A stretch of DNA of 64,000 nucleotides from Bradyrhizobium sp. CCGUVB4N (lineage in GTDB: Bacteria; Pseudomonadota; Alphaproteobacteria; Rhizobiales; Xanthobacteraceae). The notes beneath the pieces were generated by a model that was given only the letters and a program-made list of their open reading frames with translations, searched no databases and was not told the DNA's origin. The position numbers and the translations under genes are program-made. The stretch covers positions 3,162,001 through 3,226,000 of the forward strand of contig NZ_JANADP010000001.1 in NCBI RefSeq assembly GCF_024199945.1, read 5' to 3'. Positions 24,829-31,961 of the stretch are shown one piece after another (the stretch's first letter is position 1; every line of letters starts with the position of its first letter).

Positions 24829-26160
24829 ATGGCTTCGACGAAGCCCAGGGAAGGCGGCCACGTCTATAGGGCTGAGCTGGATGCGCAGGAGCGCGCGTCG
24901 CGCGACGAGATCATGGCGTTGCAGAAGCAGCGCCTGGCCTGGTCGCTGAAGCACGCCTACGACAACGTCGCGCATTATCGCAACGCCTTCGACAAGGCCG
25001 GCGTGCATCCGTCCGACTTTCGCGAGCTTTCCGATCTCGCAAAGTTTCCGTTTACGGTGAAGACGGATCTCCGCGACAACTACCCCTTCAACATGTTCGC
25101 CGTGCCCCGCGAAAAACTGGTGCGCGTGCATGCGTCCTCCGGCACGACGGGTAAACCGATCGTGGTCGGCTACACCCGAGCCGACATCGAGACCTGGTCG
25201 GAGGTGATGGCGCGCTCGATCCGCGCGGCCGGCGGTCGCACCGGCATGATCATCCATAACGCCTATGGCTATGGTCTCTTCACCGGCGGTCTCGGCGTGC
25301 ATTACGGCGCCGAGAAGCTCGGCTGCACCGTGGTGCCGATCTCCGGCGGCATGACCGAGCGGCAGGTGCAGCTCATCAACGACTTCAGGCCCGACATTAT
25401 TACGGTGACGCCGAGCTACATGCTGGCGATCCTCGACGAGTTCAAGCGGCAGAAGCTCGATCCACGCCAGTGTTCGCTCAAGGTCGGCATCTTCGGCGCC
25501 GAGCCCTGGACCAACGCCATGCGCGGCGAGATCGAGGACGCCTTCGACATGGATGCGACCGACATCTATGGCTTGTCCGAAGTGATCGGCCCGGGCGTCG
25601 CGCAGGAGTGCATCGAGACCAAGGATGGCCTGCACATCTGGGAGGATCATTTTTATCCCGAGGTGATCGATCCCGTGACCGGCGCTGTGCTGCCGGACGG
25701 CGAGAAAGGCGAACTGGTGTTCACCTCGCTCACCAAGGAAGCCTTTCCGGTGATCCGCTATCGCACCCGCGATCTGACGCGGCTGTTGCCGGGCACGGCG
25801 CGACCGGGCATGCGGCGGATGGAGAAGGTGACGGGCCGCTCGGACGACATGATCATCCTGCGGGGTGTCAACCTGTTTCCGACCCAGATCGAGGAGGTGC
25901 TGCTGGCCACCGACTGGTGCGGCGGCCACTTCATCCTCGAACTGACCCGCGAAGGCCGCATGGACGAGCTGACCATCATCGCCGAGGCACGCCCCGAGAG
26001 CTGGGATGGCAGAGGCCTCGTCGACCACGCCGAGCGAATCTCGACCCATATCAAGAACACGATCGGCATCAGCTCGAAGGTGCAGGTGGTCGCGCCCGCG
26101 ACGCTGGAGCGCTCGCTCGGCAAGGCCAAACGGCTCTACGACAAGCGGCCGAAAGATTAA
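24829..26160 (+). CDS. paaK: Phenylacetate-CoA ligase PaaK
   Basis: A 443-aa AMP-forming ligase that activates phenylacetate to phenylacetyl-CoA, the first step of the pathway. The P-loop-like motif is HASSGTTGKPIVVGYT (about residues 98-113), with IYGLSEVIGPGVAQEC and the C-terminal RSDDMIILRGVNLFPTQIEE as in other PaaK proteins. It is the last paa gene here. The ring-opening hydrolase and beta-oxidation genes (paaZ, G, F, H, J) are absent from the window. Confidence 0.96.
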   Translation: MASTKPREGGHVYRAELDAQERASRDEIMALQKQRLAWSLKHAYDNVAHYRNAFDKAGVHPSDFRELSDLAKFPFTVKTDLRDNYPFNMFAVPREKLVRVHASSGTTGKPIVVGYTRADIETWSEVMARSIRAAGGRTGMIIHNAYGYGLFTGGLGVHYGAEKLGCTVVPISGGMTERQVQLINDFRPDIITVTPSYMLAILDEFKRQKLDPRQCSLKVGIFGAEPWTNAMRGEIEDAFDMDATDIYGLSEVIGPGVAQECIETKDGLHIWEDHFYPEVIDPVTGAVLPDGEKGELVFTSLTKEAFPVIRYRTRDLTRLLPGTARPGMRRMEKVTGRSDDMIILRGVNLFPTQIEEVLLATDWCGGHFILELTREGRMDELTIIAEARPESWDGRGLVDHAERISTHIKNTIGISSKVQVVAPATLERSLGKAKRLYDKRPKD

Positions 26161-26163
26161 GTC

Positions 26164-26267
26164 TCCACCCTCATGGTGAGGAGGCGCGTAGCGCCGTCTC
26201 GAACCATGCAGGCCCGGCCGCTGCGGGGCCTTCATCCTTCGAGACGCCTGCTTCGCAGGCGCCTCAG
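26164..26267. repeat. Palindromic intergenic repeat, interrupted by the IS110 element
   Basis: A REP-like element (CCTCATGGTGAGGAGGCGC, then GTCTCGAACCATG, GGGGCC, CCTTCGAGACGCC, GGCGCCTCAG). Its symmetric end is missing at 26267 and reappears at 27393 as AGGATGAGGGGAGG. Joining the two ends restores the palindrome with one copy of AG (CT on the other strand), so the insertion sequence entered this repeat cleanly. Other parts of the repeat resemble palindromes common in Bradyrhizobium. Confidence 0.75.
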
Positions 26268-26282
26268 CGACTGTGTTCTTCG

Positions 26283-27215
26283 TCAAGCGGGTTGCCATGG
26301 TTTTCGATCCCTGAGCATGGCGTTGAGGATGGTGAGGAGCTTGCGGGCGACCGCGATGAGGGCGACCATTTTCGGCTTACCGGCGCTCACGAGGTGACGG
26401 TAGAAAAGCTTGAGCTGCGGGTGGCATCGGATCGCCGAGAGGGCAGCCATGTAGAGGGCCGCCCGCAAGGCAGTTCGTCCACCGCCGATCTTGCTCCTGC
26501 CTTTCCATCGGCCGGACTGGCGAACGAAGGGAGCAAGGCCGGCAAGGCTTGCGATCTGACGCCGGTTGAGGGTGCCGAGTTCGGGCACCTCGGCAAGGAA
26601 GGTGCGTGCGAGTGTATTGCCGACCCCCGGGAAGGTGATCAGCAAATCTTCTTGGTCCCGCCAGGCCGGCGAGCCCCGTACCAGCGTGTCGATGTCGTTG
26701 TCGATGTCCGGCAGCTCCTTCTCGAGGACCTTGATGTGGCGGGCAAGGCTCTTGCGGACGCGAACATTCTCCACCCGCTTCTCGCGCTGGCGTTCGGCGA
26801 CGATCATCTCGATGATCTGCCGGCGTCGGGCAACCAGTTCGGCCAGCAAGCGAGCTTGCTCGTCCGGGACGGGACGCAGGGCGGGCTTCACCGCCTCAAC
26901 GAACCGTGCGATCACCGCGGCATCGATCGGATCGGACTTGGCGCGCTGGCCAATCGCCTGCGCGAAGTGCCGGATCTGGGCCGGATTGATGACCGCCAGC
27001 GGCAACTGGGCGCCGGCCAGTGCTGCCGCGACCACCGTCTCGAAGCCGCCAGTCGCCTCCAGCCCAATCAGGCTCGGCGAACAGGCCGCAAGCCGCGCAA
27101 CAAGATCTTCCAAGCCCTTGCCGTCGCGCGCCACGGCAAACACTTCTCCGCTCGGACGCATATGAACATCCAACCGGTCCTTAGATACATCTATGCCAAC
27201 ATAGATCGCGTCCAT
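26283..27215 (-). CDS. IS110 family transposase (DEDD recombinase)
   Basis: A 310-aa recombinase. The N-terminal RuvC-like DEDD domain has Asp in YVGIDVSKD (about residue 8), Glu in GLEATGG and Asp pairs in SDPIDA. A coiled-coil-rich middle is followed by the C-terminal Tnp domain with FPGVGNTLARTFLAEVPE, SLAGLAPF, SGRWKGR and GGGRTALRAALYMAAL, which carries the catalytic Ser. All key motifs are intact, so it is probably active. The ATG at 27215 starts the domain; a GTG 6 bases earlier is an alternative. Such enzymes use an element-encoded RNA to pair donor and target DNA. Confidence 0.93.
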   Translation of the reverse strand: MDAIYVGIDVSKDRLDVHMRPSGEVFAVARDGKGLEDLVARLAACSPSLIGLEATGGFETVVAAALAGAQLPLAVINPAQIRHFAQAIGQRAKSDPIDAAVIARFVEAVKPALRPVPDEQARLLAELVARRRQIIEMIVAERQREKRVENVRVRKSLARHIKVLEKELPDIDNDIDTLVRGSPAWRDQEDLLITFPGVGNTLARTFLAEVPELGTLNRRQIASLAGLAPFVRQSGRWKGRSKIGGGRTALRAALYMAALSAIRCHPQLKLFYRHLVSAGKPKMVALIAVARKLLTILNAMLRDRKPWQPA

Positions 27216-27220
27216 CTGCA

Positions 27221-27392
27221 CCCATCCTTGCGCAACCGGGCTCGCCAGGCGGCCCTCGCGACTGTTCGGGTTCGATGGAACAACGGACGGGGCGCCGCGC
27301 TGAGGCACGGGCTTCATAGCCCTTGGATGAAGCGGTCTCCCGTCCGTTACCGCACCGGCTATCTTAGCCGATCTGGCGCGATCTGACTTACA
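27221..27392 (-). ncRNA. Predicted IS110 bridge RNA
   Basis: Read on the minus strand. A 5' hairpin (CGGCT/AGCCG, 27356-27370) is followed by a target loop closed by a perfect 10-bp stem (27339-27348 with 27282-27291) and capped by hairpin GGGCT/AGCCC (27309-27322). Then comes a donor loop closed by CCATC/GATGG (27274-27278 with 27222-27226) and capped by a hairpin at 27238-27255. Internal-loop strands match the site: TCATCC the left target, GCCTCAG the complement of the right target, ACAGTCGC the left donor, CAAG the complement of the right donor. All four meet at the CT core. This is the IS621 architecture (established); expression here is inferred. Confidence 0.78.
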
Positions 27393-27439
27393 AGGATGAG
27401 GGGAGGCGGTTGACTTGACCGCCCCCAAAGGCGACAAGG

Positions 27440-27462
27440 CCGCGAGAAATCGCGGGTCTTTT
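27440..27462 (+). terminator. Hairpin with T-run just before the MDR oxidoreductase start
   Basis: Stem CCGCGA/TCGCGG with a GAAA loop followed by GTCTTTT, ending 2 bases before the next ATG. It has the form of an intrinsic terminator. It may be the old paa operon terminator, separated from paaK by the insertion sequence, or it may occlude the ribosome site of the next gene. Confidence 0.55.
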
Positions 27463-27464
27463 CC

Positions 27465-28469
27465 ATGTCGCCAGCCGATACCAAAACCGTCGAGGCGCGC
27501 TGTGTCCGCCTCAATGCCAAGGCCGAAAACGCCGCTGCGATTGCGCCCGGCGTCGAGCGTCATACGCTCACGCGCGGCCCGAACGATCTCCTGATCGAGG
27601 TGAAGGCTGCCGCCGTTAACCCGTCCGACGTCAAGGCTGCCACGGGGCTGATGCCCTATGCCGTGTTCCCGCGGACGCCGGGTCGTGACTACGCCGGCGT
27701 GGTGATCGACGGGCCGGCCGGCACGGTCGGTCGCGAGGTGTTCGGCTCGTCCGGCGATCTCGGCATTCGCCGCGACGGCACCCATGCGAGCCATCTCGTC
27801 GTCGAAGCTGATGCCGTGGTGGAGAAGCCGAAGACGGTGTCATGGGAGGAAGCTGCCGGCATCGGCGTGCCCTTCGTCACCGCGATGGAAGGCTTTCGAC
27901 GCGCCGGCATTCCAAAGCCCGGCGAGACGGTTCTCGTGTTCGGCGTCAATGGCAAGGTCGGGCAATCAGCGGTGCAGATCGCGACGTGGCAAGGCGCACG
28001 CGTGATCGGCGTGGTGCGCAAGGCGGAAGCCTATGAGGGCCATAGCAACGCGTCGCTCGAGGTGATCGACGCCTCCGCAATCGATGTCGCCACACGCGTG
28101 CGCGAATTGACCGGCGGCAAGGGCGCCGACATCGCCTTCAACACGGTCGGCGATCCCTATTTCCAGGCCGCGCACAAGTCGCTCGCGCTTCGTGGTCGCC
28201 AGATCCTGATCGCCGCGATCGACCGCATCGTGCAGTTCAACATCCTCGAATTCTATCGGGGCCAGCACACCTATGTCGGCATCGACACGCTGGGCCTGTC
28301 GTCGATCGCGACAGGCGGTGTGCTGCGCGATCTCGGTCCGGGCTTTGCGAGCGGTCACCTCAAACCGTTCCCGATCAAGGCGAATGCGGTCTATCCGCTC
28401 GAACGCGCCAGGGAGGCCTACGTCGCGGTCGCCGGCTCCTCGCGGGATCGCGTGATCCTGAAGCCGTAA
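27465..28469 (+). CDS. Zinc-free MDR family NAD(P)H:quinone oxidoreductase-like protein
   Basis: A 334-aa medium-chain dehydrogenase/reductase. The N-terminal GroES-like domain (VNPSDVKAATG, TPGRDYAGVV) is followed by a Rossmann domain with VLVFGVNGKVGQSAVQIA, which is NADPH-type. The Cys/His zinc ligands of alcohol dehydrogenases are missing, so a quinone reductase or enoyl reductase activity is more likely. It ends 2 bases before the YeeE/YedE gene and probably shares its transcript. Confidence 0.85.
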   Translation: MSPADTKTVEARCVRLNAKAENAAAIAPGVERHTLTRGPNDLLIEVKAAAVNPSDVKAATGLMPYAVFPRTPGRDYAGVVIDGPAGTVGREVFGSSGDLGIRRDGTHASHLVVEADAVVEKPKTVSWEEAAGIGVPFVTAMEGFRRAGIPKPGETVLVFGVNGKVGQSAVQIATWQGARVIGVVRKAEAYEGHSNASLEVIDASAIDVATRVRELTGGKGADIAFNTVGDPYFQAAHKSLALRGRQILIAAIDRIVQFNILEFYRGQHTYVGIDTLGLSSIATGGVLRDLGPGFASGHLKPFPIKANAVYPLERAREAYVAVAGSSRDRVILKP

Positions 28470-28471
28470 TC

Positions 28472-29530
28472 ATGGAGCCGTCCGCCCAACTCGTCATCCT
28501 CGCCGGCCTCGTCATCGGCCTCATCTATGGCTCCGTCGGCCTGCTCAGCGGCTTCTGCCTGATGAGCAGCATGCGCGGGTGGCTGGCGGAGGGGGACGGG
28601 CGGCTGGTTCGGAGTTATGCGTTGGCAATTGCCGTTGCGGTCGCCGCGAGCCAATTGCTCGCCGGCAAAGGCATGGTCGATCTCGGCAAGTCGATCTACC
28701 TGCAAGCAACCTTCTCGGCGCCGGTGCTGTTTCTCGGCGGCCTCCTGTTCGGCTACGGCATGGTGCTGTCGAACGGCTGCGGCTCGCGCGCACTGGTGCT
28801 GCTCGGGCGCGGCAATCTTCGCTCCTTCGTCGTCGTGATCGTGCTCGCCATTGCGGCGCAGATGACGCTGAAGGGTTTGATTGCGCCGGCACGTATTGCG
28901 CTGGTTCAGGCTTCCCAAGCGACGTTCAGCGCCAATTCGCTGCCCACACTGCTCGCGATGCTTGGTCTCAGCGAAGCCGTTGGGCGCGCGCTGGCCGCTG
29001 CCGCGATCATCATTGCGTTGATCCTGTTTGCTTTCGCCCATCCGGCGTTTCGCCGTTCGCCGGGCCAGATTGCGGCGGGCGTCATCGTCGGCCTTCTCGT
29101 CGCCGGCGGCTGGTACGCCACCGGCTATCTCGGCGCCGATGATTTCAATCCGGTCCCGGTGACGTCGCTCACTTTCATCGCGCCGATCGCCGACAGCCTG
29201 CAATACGCGATGCTGTCGACCGGCCTGACGCTCAACTTCGGCATCGCAACGGTGGCCGGTGTCTTCTCCGGCAGTCTGGTGACGGCGCTCGCGACGGGCC
29301 GCTTCCATCTCGAAGGCTATTCATCGCCACGCCATATGCTGCGCTCGGCCGGTGGTGCCGCGCTGATGGGGATCGGCGGCGTGATGGCATTCGGCTGCTC
29401 GATCGGGCAGGGGCTCACCGGCGTCTCGACGCTCGCAATAGGCTCGTTCATTGCGGTCGCCGGCATCCTGCTCGGGACAAGTGCAGGCCTGCGCGGTGTG
29501 CTGCGCGTTCAGCCGCTCGCGGTGGCCTGA
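28472..29530 (+). CDS. YeeE/YedE family sulfur-compound transporter
   Basis: A 352-aa inner-membrane protein with about nine to ten hydrophobic helices. It carries the family's conserved Cys motifs SNGCGSRALVLLGRGNLRS and AFGCSIGQGLTGVSTLAIGS, seen in TsuA-type thiosulfate transporters. Two YeeE-like halves are visible. Substrate is likely thiosulfate or a related sulfur compound (family knowledge). It overlaps the convergent DMT exporter gene by 22 bases. Confidence 0.88.
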   Translation: MEPSAQLVILAGLVIGLIYGSVGLLSGFCLMSSMRGWLAEGDGRLVRSYALAIAVAVAASQLLAGKGMVDLGKSIYLQATFSAPVLFLGGLLFGYGMVLSNGCGSRALVLLGRGNLRSFVVVIVLAIAAQMTLKGLIAPARIALVQASQATFSANSLPTLLAMLGLSEAVGRALAAAAIIIALILFAFAHPAFRRSPGQIAAGVIVGLLVAGGWYATGYLGADDFNPVPVTSLTFIAPIADSLQYAMLSTGLTLNFGIATVAGVFSGSLVTALATGRFHLEGYSSPRHMLRSAGGAALMGIGGVMAFGCSIGQGLTGVSTLAIGSFIAVAGILLGTSAGLRGVLRVQPLAVA

Positions 29531-30426
29531 CGGCGCAGCAGCCGGTCGCCCAGCGTGGCCAGGCCAATGCCGGTCACGATCAGCGCGGCTGCAATGACAA
29601 GGCTCATCTCGATCGGCTCACCCAGCAATATTGCCGCGCTGGCGATACCGACGAGCGGCGTCCCGGTGGTGCCGAGCGCCGTGGTCAGGGCCGAAATGCT
29701 CTTGTTGACCATCGACATCGCCCAGTAGGCCAGCGCTGTTCCGATCAGGCCGGAATACAGGAATAGCAACACAAGCTTCCAGGACCATTCCGCGTGCGGC
29801 ACGCCGTCGGTGACCAACGCCGAGCCGGTCAGGATGATCGTTGCCACCAGCACCTGCCAGATCAGAAGCTGGAGCGGGGACGCGATCCAGCGATGCGCGC
29901 GGATATAGATGATGTTCGCGGCCCAGGAGATCGCGGCCAGGATCACCATGCCTGCGCCGAGCACGACGTTGGCGTTGGTCCAGTCGATCGACGTCGGGTT
30001 CAGGATCACGGCTAGCCCGATCAGTCCGAGTAGGGCACCGACGAGCTTCGGTGCGGTCAGGGTCTCTTTTCCCAGCAAGGGTGCCGCGATCGCCACCCAG
30101 AGCGGCGTGGTGTAACCGAGCACGATGGCCTTGCTCGCAGGCAGAAAGCGTACGCCGGCCGCAACCAGGACCGAGAAGATCGTCATGTGCAGCAGCGCCA
30201 CACTCAGGACCACGGGAATGTCGCGCCGCTCCGGGATCACCAGATTGTTGCTGAGGCCAAGGATCACGAACAAGCCGGCGAGCGCGATCCAGCTCCGGAT
30301 CGCCGACGTCCAGAGGGGCGGAAGGAATTGCACGAGCTGCTTGGTGATCGACCAGTTCACGCCCCAGGCCAGCACGACGATCAGGAACAGGCCGATGGCC
30401 GTGCGCGGGGCGAGGGACGAGTTCAT
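29509..30426 (-). CDS. DMT superfamily (EamA) exporter
   Basis: A 305-aa ten-helix transporter with two EamA repeats, including WGVNWSITKQLVQFLPP near the N-terminus and a C-terminal repeat with GLIGTALAYWAMSMVNKS. The ATG at 30426 starts the first helix; a longer frame lacks a ribosome site. It is divergent from a MocR-type regulator across 82 bases containing repeated GTGCCA motifs, so the regulator probably controls this exporter. Substrate could be an amino acid, a vitamin B6-related compound or another metabolite. Confidence 0.88.
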   Translation of the reverse strand: MNSSLAPRTAIGLFLIVVLAWGVNWSITKQLVQFLPPLWTSAIRSWIALAGLFVILGLSNNLVIPERRDIPVVLSVALLHMTIFSVLVAAGVRFLPASKAIVLGYTTPLWVAIAAPLLGKETLTAPKLVGALLGLIGLAVILNPTSIDWTNANVVLGAGMVILAAISWAANIIYIRAHRWIASPLQLLIWQVLVATIILTGSALVTDGVPHAEWSWKLVLLFLYSGLIGTALAYWAMSMVNKSISALTTALGTTGTPLVGIASAAILLGEPIEMSLVIAAALIVTGIGLATLGDRLLRRQATASG

Positions 30427-30471
30427 CGCAGAATCCTTGAAGCTGTGCGGTCTGCGGGATAGCATCCCGTC

Positions 30472-30515
30472 TGGCACCTGAAAAAGTGCCAGATCTGAAA
30501 GGAATAAGGTGCCAG
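30472..30515. promoter_or_regulatory. Candidate MocR operator: repeated GTGCCA sites
   Basis: TGGCAC (30472-30477) and GTGCCA (30486-30491) form an inverted repeat, and GTGCCAG is repeated directly at 30486-30492 and 30509-30515, 23 bases apart. The last copy overlaps the regulator's own GTG start. Mixed direct and inverted sites about two helical turns apart fit the dimeric MocR/PdxR binding mode and suggest autoregulation. Confidence 0.55.
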
Positions 30516-31957
30516 TTTCCGAAAGCATGATCGCCGGTCTGATCGACCTAGATCGGGCCGACGATGACGGGCTGGTGGCTCAGCTCACCGGCCAGCTCCG
30601 AAGCCTGATCGCAACCGGCCGGCTCGCCAAAGGCCGCGCGTTGCCGTCGAGCCGCCGGCTTGCGAGCGATCTCGGCGTCTCCCGTAACACCGTCACCTAT
30701 GCGTTCGAGCAGCTCGCCGCCGAAGGTTATCTCGAGGCGTCGCACGGCCGTCGTCCTGTGGTGACGGTCGACGGCGGGGAACGCATCGAAGGGTCGGCCG
30801 CGACTGCATCCGGCATTCGCTCCGCCAAGCCGCAGCTCTCGCCCTGGGCATCGAAGCTCAGGCAGACGGATTGGCCGATGTCTTATCAGGCGCCGCTCAA
30901 GCCGTTGCGTCCGGGACATGGGGATGCGCGGGAGTTTCCGAACGAGGTCTGGGCGCGCTGCCTGCGCCGCAGCGCTGTGCGCGCGGGCAAGCGTGAGCTC
31001 GGACCGGTCAACCGAACGCGCCTGCGCGAGGCGCTGGCGCACTATCTGGCGACCAGCAGAGGCGTTCGCGCGACCGCAGACCAGATCCTGATCCTGCCGA
31101 GTGCGCAGGCCGCGCTGACCCTGATCGCGGCCGTTCTGATCACGCCGGGTGACGAGGTCTGGGTCGAAGATCCCGGTTATCCCGGCGCCGCAGCCGCCTT
31201 CCTTGCGTCAGGGGCGCATGTCACCGGCATGAGACTGGACGAGCAGGGCATGCAGCGGATGCCGGGGACAGCCGCGCCAAAACTCATCTTCATGACGCCA
31301 TCGCATCAGCATCCGACCGGGCGGTTGATGTCTCTTGCACGCCGCACGGAATTCCTTGGCATGAGCCGGCCCGGCAAGACCTGGATCGTCGAGGACGATT
31401 ACGATGGCGAATTCCACTATGACAGTCGGCCGGTGCCGGCCCTGCAGGGCCTCGATGCGCACGGTCGCGTGTTCTATGTCGGCACGTTCTCGAAGGCGAT
31501 GACGTCGGATATCCGGCTCGGCTATCTCGTCGTCCCTCCAGCGCTGGTCGGCACTCTGGAGATTGCGCAGCGGCACATCGGCCTGATCGCGTCCAGCCAC
31601 ATCCAGGAGGCGCTGGCCGAATTCATCGCGGACGGGCATTTCCTCGCGCATCTCCGCCGGATGCGCCGGCTCTATCACGCGCGGCGCGATCACCTCGTCG
31701 CGGGACTGGAGCGTCATCTCGGCGAGGCCCTCTCGGTTGAGGCGCCCTCGGGCGGCATCCAGCTCGTCGCCCGCCTCAAGCGTGGCCGTGCCGATCAGGC
31801 GGCGGTGCAACGCTTGGTCGACGCAGGCGTTGAAACGCGGGCGCTATCGAGCCTGGCGCTGGCCAAGCCGCGCGATCATGGCTTGCTGCTCGGCTTCGCG
31901 GCCTGGCGCGAGAGCGAGATCAGCGCGGCGTTGCGGGCAATGGTGTCGTGCTTCTAG
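30509..31957 (+). CDS. MocR/PdxR-type GntR regulator with aminotransferase domain
   Basis: A 482-aa regulator. The N-terminal GntR winged helix (LPSSRRLASDLGVSRNTVTYAFEQLAAEGYL, about residues 46-76) is joined by a linker to a class I aminotransferase-like domain. The PLP-binding Lys lies in YVGTFSKAMTSDIRLGYL. Such proteins sense PLP or an amino compound. GTG at 30509 is chosen because GAAAGGA sits 6 bases upstream; the later ATG at 30527 is possible. The target is most likely the divergent DMT exporter. Confidence 0.92.
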   Translation: MPVSESMIAGLIDLDRADDDGLVAQLTGQLRSLIATGRLAKGRALPSSRRLASDLGVSRNTVTYAFEQLAAEGYLEASHGRRPVVTVDGGERIEGSAATASGIRSAKPQLSPWASKLRQTDWPMSYQAPLKPLRPGHGDAREFPNEVWARCLRRSAVRAGKRELGPVNRTRLREALAHYLATSRGVRATADQILILPSAQAALTLIAAVLITPGDEVWVEDPGYPGAAAAFLASGAHVTGMRLDEQGMQRMPGTAAPKLIFMTPSHQHPTGRLMSLARRTEFLGMSRPGKTWIVEDDYDGEFHYDSRPVPALQGLDAHGRVFYVGTFSKAMTSDIRLGYLVVPPALVGTLEIAQRHIGLIASSHIQEALAEFIADGHFLAHLRRMRRLYHARRDHLVAGLERHLGEALSVEAPSGGIQLVARLKRGRADQAAVQRLVDAGVETRALSSLALAKPRDHGLLLGFAAWRESEISAALRAMVSCF

Positions 31958-31961
31958 CGCG

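Larger units (their letters stand above)
26266..27394 (-). mobile_element. IS110-family insertion sequence, about 1127 bp
   Basis: Boundaries come from the split repeat: AG/CT dinucleotides at 26266-26267 and 27393-27394 flank the element, with one transposase gene on the minus strand. The end beyond the transposase stop is only about 15 bases. The end before the start is 177 bases of structured noncoding DNA. No terminal inverted repeats are seen, as expected for IS110. This asymmetry places it in the IS110 group (RNA in the left end), not IS1111. Confidence 0.85.

Noticed and set aside
24697..26298. A long minus-strand frame opposite paaI and paaK
   Set aside because: Shadow frame of high-GC coding sequence; the plus-strand genes are certain.
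25470..27386. A 638-codon plus-strand frame running from paaK through the IS
   Set aside because: It crosses a real gene in another frame, a repeat and an antisense transposase. No motif or start signal supports it.
27222..27794. N-terminal extension of the transposase into the noncoding end and across the IS boundary
   Set aside because: The DEDD domain starts at about residue 5 of the 27215 start, and the extension would run out of the element into the neighbouring gene.
29142..29530. A frameshift or gene fusion at the YeeE/DMT overlap
   Set aside because: Both proteins end with normal family C-termini; the 22-base overlap of convergent genes is enough explanation.
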